A stretch of 11,711 nt of DNA from an uncultured Lachnospiraceae bacterium (GTDB lineage Bacteria; Bacillota; Clostridia; Lachnospirales; Lachnospiraceae), in NCBI GenBank assembly GCA_934418055.1, contig CAKRWX010000049.1:1-11711 (forward strand), read 5' to 3'. Of the stretch, positions 1 to 8,277 are shown one piece after another. Below the pieces are notes generated by a model, which worked only from the letters and a program-made list of their open reading frames with translations, was not told the origin of the DNA and did not search any database. Within the stretch, counting starts at the first letter, position 1. Each line of letters opens with the position of its first letter. Both the position numbers and the translations under genes were made by a program.

Positions 1-242
1 ACGCCAGCCTCTCTTAACAGTTCTGGTGCCTTCACACAATGCTGCTCTGGATACAGCTCAAAATCAATGTCATGAAGCAGTCCCACCTGCCCCCAGAACT
101 CTTCATCCTCTCCATATCCCAGTTCCTTCGCATACCATCTCATGGTTCCTTCTACCGTCAGTCCATGAAGACGATGAAATGACTCCTTGTTGTATTTACA
201 GAGAAGCTCCAATGCCTGGGTTCTTGTCAATGCGCTTTTCAT
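1..242 (-). CDS. HD-domain (HDIG-type) phosphohydrolase, N-terminal part, runs off window
   Basis: Eighty codons are visible before the gene leaves the window at base 1. The translation opens MKSALTRTQALELL and contains GLLHDIDFELYPEQHC at about residues 53 to 68. LLHDIDFE with the following YPEQHC is typical of the small HD-superfamily proteins common in Clostridia, where the HD pair binds metal and the enzyme is presumed to hydrolyse phosphoesters; the substrate is unknown. An upstream His is expected in HD domains; HRLHG at about residues 23 to 27 is the likely provider. The start at 242 is fixed by a GGAGG at 251-255, eight bases away. The start codon overlaps the stop of the preceding small frame (ATGA), which suggests translational coupling. 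The family is confident; the substrate is not inferable. Confidence 0.8.
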   Translation of the reverse strand, partial: MKSALTRTQALELLCKYNKESFHRLHGLTVEGTMRWYAKELGYGEDEEFWGQVGLLHDIDFELYPEQHCVKAPELLREAG

Positions 243-337
243 GATGATGTCCTCCTATGATTATCAAAATAGGTCGGTGGATGGTAAATGGCATCCTCCA
301 TATCTCCCAGATATATATTCAGCACACGTAAATCCAT
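239..337 (-). pseudogene. 32-codon remnant resembling the N-terminus of a DUF4869 protein
   Basis: This short frame translates as MDLRVLNIYLGDMEDAIYHP followed by PTYFDNHRRTSS and ends in a TGA that overlaps the ATG of the HD gene. From memory, LNIYLGDMEDAIYHPPTYF resembles the beginning of DUF4869 proteins (IYxGDMxxAIYxxxxYF), which normally continue for well over 100 residues. Only the head is left here, so I read it as a deletion remnant fused to the HD gene's leader. It may still be translated, because the GGAGG that serves the HD gene lies inside it. No clear ribosome binding site other than a GGAAAG just before the ATG is seen. It could instead be a genuine short leader peptide. Confidence 0.4.
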
Positions 338-380
338 CTTTCCATCCAGTTTGTTTTAACGCTGCATGGCACGACAGATA

Positions 381-424
381 AAAAAAGTGCTACAGCACCA
401 TTCACCAAGGTACTGTAGCACTTT
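381..424 (-). terminator. Rho-independent terminator of ssrA
   Basis: A perfect 12-bp inverted repeat (384-395 with 413-424, AAAGTGCTACAG and its complement) encloses a 17-base loop. In the minus-strand transcript a run of seven T follows directly. It begins four bases after the mature 3' end of tmRNA, so it terminates ssrA. The plus-strand side has no T-run, so it is not obviously bidirectional. Confidence 0.9.
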
Positions 425-427
425 AAG

Positions 428-764
428 TGGACCTGACGGGATTTGAACCCGTGTCCAAAAATCAATTCCCTGTTCTTCTACTATCATAGTCAGTTCTTTG
501 ACATTCCCTCCATGCCCCGGGAACTAACACCCTGGACACTTTAGTAGCTTCATGATACGCCCGCATGCTCAAAGCTTTGCATGTGTCGTTTCTCACATAG
601 TCGATGCCAGGTTCCTAATGTGTGAGTGCACTAGGGCTGACAGCTGCCATTAGGCAGCGTATGCTAAATTATCTTCAGCGTTTAATTTTAATTTTGCCAT
701 TTAACCCATCGCATGGGGATAGCTTCACCAGCTGCATGACCCCCGTCGAAACCAGTACAGGCCC
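428..764 (-). ncRNA. ssrA: tmRNA (transfer-messenger RNA)
   Basis: tmRNA is charged with alanine, enters stalled ribosomes with SmpB and supplies a short frame that tags the unfinished protein for proteolysis. The mature RNA is about 337 nt plus CCA. The 5' end GGGCCTG (764-758) pairs with CAGGTCC (435-429) as a seven-bp acceptor stem. It has a G-U at the third pair, the alanyl-tRNA synthetase identity element, and A428 is the discriminator. The CCA is not encoded (ACTT follows). The 5' part carries the conserved CTGGTTTCGACGGGGG, and the 3' part has a T-arm with GGTTCAAATCC. The tag frame is at 697-650. A consensus promoter lies upstream and a strong terminator downstream, so it is an independent transcription unit. 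Confidence 0.97.
650..697 (-). other. tmRNA tag-peptide reading frame
   Basis: The resume codon GCA at 697-695 begins a 15-codon frame reading AKLKLNAEDNLAYAA, closed by TAA at 652-650. With the alanine carried by tmRNA the tag is A-AKLKLNAEDNLAYAA. It ends in the hydrophobic AYAA type signal read by ClpXP-class proteases. The stop sits at the start of a GC-rich inverted repeat (CTGCC/GGCAG), as expected for the helix that follows the tag in tmRNAs. Confidence 0.9.
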
Positions 765-785
765 TTACTGGATATTGTAGGAGTT

Positions 786-814
786 ATTCTAGCACAATTT
801 ATGCGGCGTGTCAA
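786..814 (-). promoter_or_regulatory. Sigma-A promoter of ssrA
   Basis: On the minus strand TTGACA (814-809) is separated by exactly 17 bases from TAGAAT (791-786). This is a perfect -35 and a 5/6 -10. Initiation would fall near 779, about 15 bases before the mature tmRNA 5' end, which is then made by 5' processing (RNase P in known tmRNAs). Confidence 0.85.
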
Positions 815-826
815 ACCTAAAATTCC

Positions 827-841
827 AAGCAGCATCTGCTT
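827..841 (-). terminator. Possible weak terminator hairpin after the LTA-synthase gene
   Basis: AAGCAG and CTGCTT form a six-bp perfect stem with a three-base loop, six bases after the stop codon of the envelope gene. The following sequence is GGAATTTT, so the T-run is poor. It may only partly end the smpB operon before the ssrA promoter; read-through into ssrA is possible. Confidence 0.3.
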
Positions 842-846
842 ACGCC

Positions 847-2703
847 CTATTTCGTTGCTTCTTCTGCCAACCAGAACATATTTTTCACCTTATGCCGGTC
901 ATAGCTGTGATTATACACAAGTTCATTATAATCCTGGATCTCCTCATAAAAAGGATCTTCCGGGTCACGGATTTCTGCCCATTTATAGTAGTTTCCATCG
1001 GCATCGTAACATCCAGTTTTGTGAACTACTGGAAGTTCGTCCTTCATTTCCAGAAGATAACGGTTAAAGGCAGTCAGTTTCAGTCCAGCCCTCTTTAACG
1101 CAATAGAAGACAGATAGAACGCGCTGAATTCTCCCTCCTCCTGATCCGCATCTGGCATCTCATAGTTGGTCCAGATCAGATATGGGGTCTTATACCACTT
1201 GATGCTCTCCTGGGTGGTGGTCTCAGAGCTTGGTTTTCCGGCGATCTGGTCGTAGAATTCGTCCTCTACACTGGGCTGATGATCACCAAACAGGACGATC
1301 ATGGTCGGTTCCTCACACTGCCGGAAATAGCTGATCAGATATTCCAGTGCCTCGTCGGACTTTTTCATCAGGGAAAAATACTGGTCTGCCATGGTGTAGG
1401 TGGCTTCCATATCTCCTACCAGGCCGATCTCCTGCTGAAAATTATCAAAATGCAGCACATAGCCGCCATGGTTCTGCATAGTTACGTTAAACAGAAACAG
1501 CTTCTCATCAGGACTTTCTTTTTTCTCCACCAGCTGGATCAGCTTCTGATAATCATCATGGTCGCTGACAAAATCACGCAGACCATCTTTCACCTCAAAA
1601 TCATCCAGGCTTAAAAACTCATCGAAGCCAAAATTCTCATAACACTCTTCCCGGTTCCAGTTCTGAGGAGCATTGGGGTGAATGGCAACTGCCCGGTACC
1701 CCTGGTCCTTCACAGTGCTGACCAGACTTGGAGCTCCTGAATGGACATTGAACTGATAGGGATTGCTTCCCTCTGGGAACATGGTCATAGAAGCGCCCGT
1801 GATAAATTCAAACTCCGTACTGCTGGTTCCTGATCCAAACACCGGGACACATAAATTTCCTTTTAATGCATTTTCCGTCAGACTGTGAAAGAACGGGAAA
1901 TAATCCTGATTGGTCTCAAAATCGCCAGCCACATGAAGATCCGCCAGGCTTTCATTCATGATGCAAATCAGATTCACCGGAATGATGGGAGTATCCGTCT
2001 CGGAAGCCAACGGAACGCCATAATCATTGCCCAGCTGTTCAATGGCAGACAGGGAATAACCATCTGGTTTTTCCACCACTGCGTATTTGCAGGAAATAGC
2101 AGTTGCCGCTACATATCCCATTGCCTCATAAGAAAGCACCGGATTCCACACATCAATCCCCATATTCCACGCGGATATCAGGTAACCAAAGAAAAACACC
2201 GCATAGCCAATTGGAAAGATCAGCGCGCAGGCGGAGGCAATGAGACGATTTTTCCAGCCCTTTTTCACCGTCCGCGGCCACAAAACTGCCAATATGATCA
2301 TAGCAATCACCGTGATCCCGGCTGCAATCATCTTTTTTGTGGCATAAAAGTCATAATTCCCAGCCACGGTTGCTGCCGTCCGCGCCGCCAGAAAATCCCA
2401 GATCATAATGGGACGGTTACGGAAAGACACTACAAAGGTCTCAGCCAGGGAAAGTGCATAAAAAAGCACCGATGCGATCGGGATCGTCACATGGGTTCTT
2501 CCACTGATGGCAAAGATCAGCAGATACACCGCATAGTACCAGCCAATGTTGACCAGATGATACCAGACGATGATATCTCTTAAATTTCCCGTGACCAGTT
2601 CAAATAACACATAAGAAATACATGGAAATAGAAAAAGGATCACATTTTCAAGTATTTTTACATCAGTTGTCCATTTGTTCTCATTTTTTTCTATTAAAAT
2701 CAT
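847..2703 (-). CDS. LTA synthase (LtaS)-family membrane phosphotransferase / sulfatase-fold protein
   Basis: A 618-residue envelope protein. The N-terminal ~210 residues hold about five membrane segments (about 20-38, 45-67, 72-93, 124-142, 152-178). An extracellular alkaline-phosphatase/sulfatase-fold domain follows from about 240. Family landmarks are visible: NLICIMNES (E251, metal ligand), GSGTSSTEFEF (T293 at the catalytic threonine position), NVTMQNHGG (406-414) and FGDHQP (D474, H475, metal ligands). LtaS enzymes transfer glycerol-phosphate from phosphatidylglycerol to build teichoic acid; relatives add other phospho-groups, so the substrate is not certain. I chose the ATG at 2703, nine bases after the previous stop. 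The frame is open further upstream, but that region is inside the neighbouring gene. A GTG at 2718 overlapping that gene's stop is an alternative; neither start has a strong ribosome binding site, so translational coupling is plausible. Confidence 0.85.
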   Translation of the reverse strand: MILIEKNENKWTTDVKILENVILFLFPCISYVLFELVTGNLRDIIVWYHLVNIGWYYAVYLLIFAISGRTHVTIPIASVLFYALSLAETFVVSFRNRPIMIWDFLAARTAATVAGNYDFYATKKMIAAGITVIAMIILAVLWPRTVKKGWKNRLIASACALIFPIGYAVFFFGYLISAWNMGIDVWNPVLSYEAMGYVAATAISCKYAVVEKPDGYSLSAIEQLGNDYGVPLASETDTPIIPVNLICIMNESLADLHVAGDFETNQDYFPFFHSLTENALKGNLCVPVFGSGTSSTEFEFITGASMTMFPEGSNPYQFNVHSGAPSLVSTVKDQGYRAVAIHPNAPQNWNREECYENFGFDEFLSLDDFEVKDGLRDFVSDHDDYQKLIQLVEKKESPDEKLFLFNVTMQNHGGYVLHFDNFQQEIGLVGDMEATYTMADQYFSLMKKSDEALEYLISYFRQCEEPTMIVLFGDHQPSVEDEFYDQIAGKPSSETTTQESIKWYKTPYLIWTNYEMPDADQEEGEFSAFYLSSIALKRAGLKLTAFNRYLLEMKDELPVVHKTGCYDADGNYYKWAEIRDPEDPFYEEIQDYNELVYNHSYDRHKVKNMFWLAEEATK

Positions 2704-2714
2704 ATGTTTATTTC

Positions 2715-4478
2715 TCACATTTCTTTTTGTTTCATAAATGTCACCGCCGCCAGAACTGGTGCGCTTACCATCAGCCCCAGACAATAGCGAGGCAGAATGC
2801 AGGGGCCAAATACCAGCGTTGCCCCATAAACCAGTAAAAATACAGTGCCAAACAGATGCGTATACCGCTTCTGCACCAGCAGATACCAGCCACACAACAG
2901 GATCAGCCACAGATAAGAGGATGTATAAAAAATCATGCTGACACCTGGCAGATACCGGTGCAGGTTCTGATCCTGGAACCAGGAATAATATGACCGGGCA
3001 GCCGGAAGCTTGCTCTGCAATTCCACATGATGCTTCTCGTCAAAGGAAATGGTCATCTTATATTCCATATAGCAGCTGGAATCGCCGCCCAGATACCAGA
3101 GTCCGAAAGTATTATAAAGAGGGGCTTCTATGTATTCTGATGGGAACTGCTTTCCAAGCAGCGCCCACAGTTTTAAAAACTCTACGGGTTCATCCCCTAC
3201 TAGTTCCATGTTCATACCTTTTTTTACCGGATCTGACAAATAATATTTGTATTGTATCAGCCAGTCTTTTTCAAAAAACCGTTCCATCTCCGCCTGGTCT
3301 TCCTCATCCAGCTCATCTGTATGGCGCACATAAGCTCTGGCCATCTGCTGCATGGGAAGACTCAGCATCTCAGCCTTGCTTCCCTTAAGCGCATGAAGTG
3401 TATTTTCAAGACCGGCAAAACCAAGATGGCTTCCGACGATCACCACTGCAATCACAGTACAAACGCCAGCCAGTGGTTTTATGACTTTTTTTCTGTATAT
3501 CCGCCATACCACGACCATGAAAAGTCCTATTTCCATCAAAGCCAGTCCATAGACCATGTTGTTGCGGAACAGACAGGCAAGAATTGCCAGAATCAGAAAG
3601 GCCGCCATTTTCCAGCCTTTATAAAGCCGCTTCTGGATCTCCATATCACAGATACAGACAAATGTCATTAAAAACAGGCATCCAAATACCGTATCCTTCG
3701 TGGTACTGATCCCCAGAACCGGAAAGAATGGGAAAAAAACAAAGAAACAGCCAATCCCGATCCAGATATTTTTCGGTACCTTCCATTTTACCAAAAATGT
3801 CATGGCAAATGCCATACTGCCTGTCATGATCAGCGTCTGGACAACGGAATGCAAAAATAATCCCTTCTGATAATCTCCAAAAATCTGATTGCCCAGTTCA
3901 ATAAGCCAGGACGCAAAAACCGTGTGGATCAGCGGATGATGGGTGGTATACCCATATCCCAGAAACTGCTGCCACTGCCAGCTCATATCATAGGTGTAAA
4001 GTCCCGGATAAAATGCCAGCAGACAAGGCACATAAGCCACCGTAAATACCATCCAGGAAAAGAAAAATATCTTCGGAAGAGACACACTCATTCCCTTTTC
4101 CAAGAAATTCCAGCCTGACAGCCAGTAAAAAAACGGCTCCAGAAGCGCCGCCAGTATCCATACGCAAAAAAACAGGACTATGACAGCCAGAGCCCCGTTC
4201 AACGCCAGATCGGTATTTTCCTTTCTCCACAGCCAGAGCCCCGTCACCTCTGTCAGCACCAGAAATGCAGAGATCCCATAAGAATAGAAAAACCTCCTTC
4301 TATCCTGTTTCCAGTGCCGGAATGTTTCTGGCAGCAATCGATATGTCACACCAAAGCAGCACAAGGATACCAGACCCTTATTAAATTGCAGTCTTCCGTC
4401 ATATCCGCAGACCCATAATAACAGGCTGACCGCCACCATAAAACATGCAGCGCCGATCAGCCGAAACCATCGTTTCAT
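2715..4478 (-). CDS. DUF6020-like polytopic membrane protein (GT-C-like glycosyltransferase candidate)
   Basis: 587 residues with roughly ten or more hydrophobic segments spread over the whole length. After the fourth or fifth segment comes YPGLYTYDMSWQ (157-168), then HHPLIHT (180-186). An acidic residue in the first large outer loop followed by HHP is what I recall of DUF6020 proteins. It is reminiscent of GT-C transferases, which use polyprenyl-phosphate sugars at the outer membrane face. That function is inference. The start ATG at 4478 has GGAGG ten bases upstream; the frame extends to a TTG at 4499 overlapping the smpB stop, but this is unlikely. It lies 17 bases after smpB and 11 bases before the LtaS-like gene. 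This suggests co-transcription with smpB and a joint envelope-polymer role with the LtaS-like protein. Confidence 0.7.
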   Translation of the reverse strand: MKRWFRLIGAACFMVAVSLLLWVCGYDGRLQFNKGLVSLCCFGVTYRLLPETFRHWKQDRRRFFYSYGISAFLVLTEVTGLWLWRKENTDLALNGALAVIVLFFCVWILAALLEPFFYWLSGWNFLEKGMSVSLPKIFFFSWMVFTVAYVPCLLAFYPGLYTYDMSWQWQQFLGYGYTTHHPLIHTVFASWLIELGNQIFGDYQKGLFLHSVVQTLIMTGSMAFAMTFLVKWKVPKNIWIGIGCFFVFFPFFPVLGISTTKDTVFGCLFLMTFVCICDMEIQKRLYKGWKMAAFLILAILACLFRNNMVYGLALMEIGLFMVVVWRIYRKKVIKPLAGVCTVIAVVIVGSHLGFAGLENTLHALKGSKAEMLSLPMQQMARAYVRHTDELDEEDQAEMERFFEKDWLIQYKYYLSDPVKKGMNMELVGDEPVEFLKLWALLGKQFPSEYIEAPLYNTFGLWYLGGDSSCYMEYKMTISFDEKHHVELQSKLPAARSYYSWFQDQNLHRYLPGVSMIFYTSSYLWLILLCGWYLLVQKRYTHLFGTVFLLVYGATLVFGPCILPRYCLGLMVSAPVLAAVTFMKQKEM

Positions 4479-4495
4479 CGATCCATATCCTCCAC

Positions 4496-4960
4496 TCAAC
4501 GGAATGTCTGCTTAAATTCCCGCTCCACTTCCCGGCGCTGGTCTTTCTTGGCAATGTCATCCCGTTTATCGTACAGTTTCTTACCTCTTGCCAGGCCGAT
4601 CTCCACCTTTACCAGGCTTCCTTTGAAATACACCTGGAGAGGAACCAGAGTATAGCCTTTTTCCGCGATCTTCGCTGCCAGCTTGTTGATCTCTGTCTTG
4701 TGAAGCAGCAGTTTGCGGACTCTTAACGGGTCTTTATTGAAAATATTGCCTTTCTCATATGGGTTGATATGCATTCCATAAATATACACTTCACCCTTCT
4801 CAATGCGGACAAAGGACTCTTTGATGCTGCATTTGCCCATGCGGATAGACTTGACCTCAGTTCCAAATAACTCGATGCCTGTCTCGTATTTATCATCAAT
4901 AAAAAAGTCATGATACGCCTTTTTATTATTAGCGATCAGTTTAAAACTCTCTTTTCCCAT
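4496..4960 (-). CDS. smpB: SsrA-binding protein SmpB
   Basis: 154 residues, the usual size. SmpB binds the tRNA-like domain of tmRNA, brings it to stalled ribosomes and mimics the missing codon-anticodon part. Recognisable features are [20 protein letters not shown] (9-28), GTEVKSIR (33-40), the MHINPYEKG segment (63-71), and a basic C-terminal tail beginning [14 protein letters not shown], which in the family enters the mRNA channel. The ATG at 4960 is only two bases after the rnr stop, and the ribosome binding site (AGGAAGAGG) is inside the end of rnr, so the two are translationally coupled. Its RNA partner ssrA is encoded about 3.7 kb downstream on the same strand. Confidence 0.98.
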   Translation of the reverse strand: MGKESFKLIANNKKAYHDFFIDDKYETGIELFGTEVKSIRMGKCSIKESFVRIEKGEVYIYGMHINPYEKGNIFNKDPLRVRKLLLHKTEINKLAAKIAEKGYTLVPLQVYFKGSLVKVEIGLARGKKLYDKRDDIAKKDQRREVEREFKQTFR

Positions 4961-4962
4961 AC

Positions 4963-7107
4963 TTACTCATCCTCTTCCTGCCATTTTGCCGGGATAAAAT
5001 CAATGGTTCTGGTCAGCTTGTCAGTATCTGCCACCTGAACCCGGATCTTCTGGCCCAGCTTATAACTCTTTCTGGTCATCTCTCCCACCAGCTCCATGCG
5101 TTCCTCATCAAACACAAAATAATCTCCGGTCAGATCATTGACCCGGATCAGTCCTTCTACGGTGTTCGGCAGTTCCACGTAAAGTCCCCAGTTGGTCACA
5201 CCGGAGATCACGCCGTCATACTCTTCGCCGATCCGCTTGGACATATATTCACATTTCTTTAATTTATCGGTCTCCCGCTCTGCCTCATCGGCTCTCCGCT
5301 CCATAGAAGAACACTGGACTGCCACCTCCGGCAGAATGCTGTCATAGTGGGCAAAACGCCTGTCAGACAACCCCCTTCTTAAATTCTCCTTAATGATCCT
5401 GTGGATCTGCAGATCCGGATAACGGCGGATCGGAGACGTAAAGTGGGTATAATAATTGGCTGCCAGACCAAAATGTCCGGTGCAGACGGTAGTATATTTG
5501 GCCTGCTTCATGGAACGCAGGGTTAACCGGCTGATCAGCGCTTCCTCAGGGGTTCCCTCAATCTTGTCAAGCAGCTTCTGCAGCTCCTTTGGATGTACTT
5601 CGCCATTCTGGGTGCGGATCGTGTAGCCAAAGTTATTGATAAAGGTTCCAAGCCGCTTCATTTTTTCCGGATCCGGGTAATCGTGGGTACGGTATAAAAA
5701 TGGAAGTTCCTGCCAGAAATAGTCCTCGGCGATGGTCTCGTTGGCCATCAGCATAAAGTCCTCGATGATCTTGGTGGCCGCATTCCGCTCATAAGGCTTA
5801 ATGTCTACCGGTCTTCCCTTCTCATCCAGGATGATCTTGCTCTCCGGGAAATCAAAATCGATGGAACCACGTTTCTTTCTCCGCTCTCTGAGGATATCTG
5901 CCAGTTCTTTCATCAGATCAAACATCGGCACAAAATCCTTATATTCTTCCATCACATCCGGATCCCGGTCAGTGACAATGGCATTAACCGCAGTGTATGT
6001 CATGCGGCGGTCCACCTGGATCAGAGTCTCCGCGATCCGGTGGCCGATCACATTGCCCTTGCCGTCGATCTCCATAAGACAGCTGAGTGCCAGACGGTCA
6101 GTTCCCGCATTTAAGGAACAGATGCCGTTGGAAAGCTTATGGGGAAGCATCGGGATTACCCGGTCCACCAGATACACGCTGGTTCCCCGTTTTAAGGCTT
6201 CTTTATCTAATGGGCTGTTTTCTGTCACGTAATGACTCACATCCGCGATATGAACGCCCAGTGTATAGTGGTCGTCATTTTCCTTGGAAATGGAAATAGC
6301 GTCGTCCAGATCCTTGGCGTCCTCTCCGTCAATGGTAACGGTCTGCAGATGACGCAAATCCAGACGGTTCTTTTTCTCCTCTTCTTCCACCTCATCCGGA
6401 ATACCGGCTACCTGGGCCATCACCTCGTCTGGAAAGCCCTCTGGAAGCCCGTAAGCCTTGATGATGGATAAAATATCCACGCCCGGATCATTGACATGGC
6501 CTAAAATCTCTGTGATCACGCCCTCCGGCTTCTTCTTGTCATCACCGAAATCTGTAATCCGAACGATTACCTTGTGTCCAGTGACAGCACCCATATCTTT
6601 TCCCTGAGGAATAAAAATGTCCTGTCCCAGTTTCTGGTTGTCTGGAAGCACAAAACCGAAGTTTTTATTCTTCTGGTAAAAGCCAATCACAGTCTTGTTG
6701 GCGTGCTCCAGAATCCGTAAGACCGCGCCTTCCGCACGTTTCCCTCTGGATTCGCCCTCGATGACGATCTGGACTTTATCCCCATCCATGGCTCCTTTGG
6801 TCTTATCCGCCGGAATAAACACGTCCTGCTCCCGTCCTTCAATGGTCACAAAACCGAAGCCCTTTGCATGGCCGCTGAACGTTCCCACCAGGGCAAACTC
6901 CTCGGCCTTGCCGTATTTTCCTTTCTTGGAAATCCCGATTTTTCCTTCTGCGATCAGAATATCCAGAACTTCCTTTAATTCATCCCGCTGCTCCTTCGGC
7001 ACAGAAAGCAGCATAGCAAGTTCTTTTAATTTCATCGGCACATAGGTCTTATCATGAACCAGTTGTACCAGCATTTCTTTTCTCTGTTTTAATAATTCTT
7101 CTGTCAC
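4963..7107 (-). CDS. rnr: Ribonuclease R (3'-5' exoribonuclease)
   Basis: 714 residues, normal for a Gram-positive RNase R. It degrades structured RNA from the 3' end and, with SmpB and tmRNA, removes the defective mRNA from rescued ribosomes. Domains in order: winged-helix segment (about 1-65), two cold-shock domains (GFGFVTIE at 83-90, FGFVLPD at 150-156), and the RNB catalytic domain with [13 protein letters not shown] (D260, D266, D268, D269, the four metal-binding aspartates in standard spacing). A C-terminal S1 domain ([19 protein letters not shown]) follows. The start is GTG at 7107 with AGGAGGG at 7118-7112. The open frame continues to a TTG at 7128, but that would place the ribosome binding site inside the gene. 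It is followed after two bases by smpB. Confidence 0.97.
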   Translation of the reverse strand: MTEELLKQRKEMLVQLVHDKTYVPMKLKELAMLLSVPKEQRDELKEVLDILIAEGKIGISKKGKYGKAEEFALVGTFSGHAKGFGFVTIEGREQDVFIPADKTKGAMDGDKVQIVIEGESRGKRAEGAVLRILEHANKTVIGFYQKNKNFGFVLPDNQKLGQDIFIPQGKDMGAVTGHKVIVRITDFGDDKKKPEGVITEILGHVNDPGVDILSIIKAYGLPEGFPDEVMAQVAGIPDEVEEEEKKNRLDLRHLQTVTIDGEDAKDLDDAISISKENDDHYTLGVHIADVSHYVTENSPLDKEALKRGTSVYLVDRVIPMLPHKLSNGICSLNAGTDRLALSCLMEIDGKGNVIGHRIAETLIQVDRRMTYTAVNAIVTDRDPDVMEEYKDFVPMFDLMKELADILRERRKKRGSIDFDFPESKIILDEKGRPVDIKPYERNAATKIIEDFMLMANETIAEDYFWQELPFLYRTHDYPDPEKMKRLGTFINNFGYTIRTQNGEVHPKELQKLLDKIEGTPEEALISRLTLRSMKQAKYTTVCTGHFGLAANYYTHFTSPIRRYPDLQIHRIIKENLRRGLSDRRFAHYDSILPEVAVQCSSMERRADEAERETDKLKKCEYMSKRIGEEYDGVISGVTNWGLYVELPNTVEGLIRVNDLTGDYFVFDEERMELVGEMTRKSYKLGQKIRVQVADTDKLTRTIDFIPAKWQEEDE

Positions 7108-7163
7108 AATTCCCTCCTGTGAATCCAACGAAATTATTGTTATATGAAAATCTCCTATTACAC

Positions 7164-7191
7164 AAAAGACACCCTTGTTGCCAAGAGTGTC
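7164..7191 (-). terminator. GNRA-capped terminator/attenuator between secG and rnr
   Basis: GACACTCTTG (7191-7182) pairs with CAAGGGTGTC (7177-7168) in a 10-bp stem with one G-U pair, closed by a GCAA tetraloop and followed by TTTTGTG. The short T-run suggests partial termination: most transcripts would stop after secG, with some read-through into rnr-smpB. A TATAAC lies further downstream, but no convincing -35 goes with it. Confidence 0.7.
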
Positions 7192-7200
7192 TGTCTTATC

Positions 7201-7431
7201 TTACCAAATGATGTTCAGCACCAGCGCCAGTAAAAGAACTGCAAGGGCAGCGAACTTTGTAAACTTCTCAAGCGTACCTTCCATGGAACGGCCTTTGTTC
7301 TTGCCCCAATAGCTGTCTGCCATACCGCCGATGGCTCCAAGTCCCTGGGACTTACCTTCCTGAAGTAATACGATCACAGTAAGAGCAATACATATAAGAA
7401 CAAACACGATGGTTAAAATGATCTTCAGCAT
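7201..7431 (-). CDS. secG: Preprotein translocase subunit SecG
   Basis: 76 residues, the standard length. SecG is the small accessory subunit of the SecYEG channel and eases SecA-driven export. The sequence shows a first membrane segment (about 2-22), the conserved cytoplasmic loop LLQEGKSQGLGAIGG (22-36) and a second membrane segment (about 58-75). The ATG at 7431 is preceded by AGGAGGTG (7448-7441). The order secG-rnr-smpB is conserved in Bacillota, which supports the call. Confidence 0.95.
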   Translation of the reverse strand: MLKIILTIVFVLICIALTVIVLLQEGKSQGLGAIGGMADSYWGKNKGRSMEGTLEKFTKFAALAVLLLALVLNIIW

Positions 7432-7484
7432 ACTTATTCACACCTCCTATAGTCAAACACATAGAGTTTAACATACTTTTTAGG

Positions 7485-7513
7485 GAAATACAACCATATT
7501 TTTTGTATGTCAA
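7485..7513 (-). promoter_or_regulatory. Candidate promoter of secG
   Basis: A perfect TTGACA (7513-7508) lies between the upstream gene and secG. Seventeen bases on is TATTTC (7490-7485), a poor -10. The 5' leader would be about 47 bases. The -35 is convincing, the -10 is not; TAAACT further downstream with TTGTAT as -35 is an alternative. Confidence 0.4.
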
Positions 7514-7551
7514 AAACTTTTCCCTCAATTTTGTGCAATTTACTCCTCTGG

Positions 7552-7743
7552 TGTCATCAGATAACTGGTGACTGCATACAACGTCTGTCCGTTATACTCT
7601 ACTCTGGACCATCCGTTGCTTCCAAGACCGGTCCGCACCGCCTTCTCCCCATGGATCAGCTTCGCCACGACTGTATCATCACTTCTGGTACTTGGCTCTG
7701 TTCTTAAATTGGTCTCGATTTTGGCCGTTACTTCTTCCTGGCA
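7552..7743 (-). repeat. SH3b domain copy 2 of a tandem pair
   Basis: Codes for EVTAKIETNLRTEP through NGWSRVEYNGQTLYAVTSYL. It matches copy 1 (7900-8100) at most positions, including TNLRTEP, NGWSRV, GQTLYA and TSYL, showing an internal domain duplication. Confidence 0.8.
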
Positions 7744-7899
7744 CTCCGTAAATACAACTTTTGAGAAATCCCATTCTTTGGTTTCTTCATTGGAAGCTGC
7801 ATTGTCTGGGCCAATGGTCTCCATCGTCTGCTCCTCTGGTGCCTTGGTTTCTGCTGTTGTTTCTTTCTGACTGCTTTCCGTCTGTGCCGGAGCATTTAA

Positions 7900-8100
7900 A
7901 TCGGTTGTCAGGTAACTGGTCAGGGCATATAGTGTCTGTCCCTGATAGATCACTCTGGACCAGCCATTATCGCCGATTCCCGTTCTTGTAGCGGTATCTC
8001 CATGTTTCAATTGGGCAACAATCGTCGAATCATCCTTTACTCCAGGCTCTGTCCGAAGATTGGTGGCGATCTTGGCTGTTACCGTCTCCTGCACCTCCTG
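7900..8100 (-). repeat. SH3b domain copy 1 of a tandem pair
   Basis: Codes for TVTAKIATNLRTEP through NGWSRVIYQGQTLYALTSYL. It is the partner of the copy at 7552-7743, separated from it by a low-complexity Thr/Glu/Ala linker of about 50 residues. Confidence 0.8.
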
Positions 8101-8277
8101 GAAGGTGATTCCCAGTTCTGGACCGCCTGCGATCTGCTCCGGGGCTTCACTGTCCTTCGCCTGGTTTTCCTGATCCAGCCGGAAATAAGCCACATTCATA
8201 TCAACGGATTTGGCGATTCCATCTACCGTTCCCCGGCTGGTATACTGCCACATGGTATGGGAACCACTATAATCTGA

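Larger units (their letters stand above)
7540..8253 (-). pseudogene. C-terminal part of the interrupted GH25 gene: end of GH25 barrel plus two SH3b domains
   Basis: This frame continues, in the same reading frame, the GH25 protein that stops at the TGA 8280-8278. It begins MWQYTSRGTVDGIAKSVDMN, the usual last strand of a GH25 barrel, including the terminal VDMN aspartate. Then come two bacterial SH3 domains (about residues 52-118 and 171-234 from the ATG at 8253), joined by a Thr/Glu/Pro-rich linker. SH3b domains generally anchor wall hydrolases to peptidoglycan. The ATG at 8253 is an internal methionine with no ribosome binding site, so independent translation is unlikely. Eight sense codons (SDYSGSHT) link it to the TGA. 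It therefore reaches the cell only by read-through, or not at all. Confidence 0.8.

Noticed and set aside
1885-2583. Plus-strand open frame of 232 codons
   Set aside because: It is antisense to the LtaS-like gene, has no ribosome binding site, no recognisable domain and a His/Arg/Ile-rich composition typical of a shadow frame.
2704-2910. N-terminal extension of the LtaS-like frame up to 2910
   Set aside because: The extra 69 residues lie almost entirely inside the preceding gene in another frame and look like shadow translation; the ATG at 2703 gives the normal domain layout.
7108-7128. TTG start for rnr at 7128
   Set aside because: It would put the strong AGGAGGG inside the coding sequence; the GTG at 7107 is correctly spaced from it.
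7552-8100. Repeated segments as a CRISPR or satellite array
   Set aside because: Only two copies, about 200 bases each, diverged at the DNA level and encoding SH3b domains in frame.
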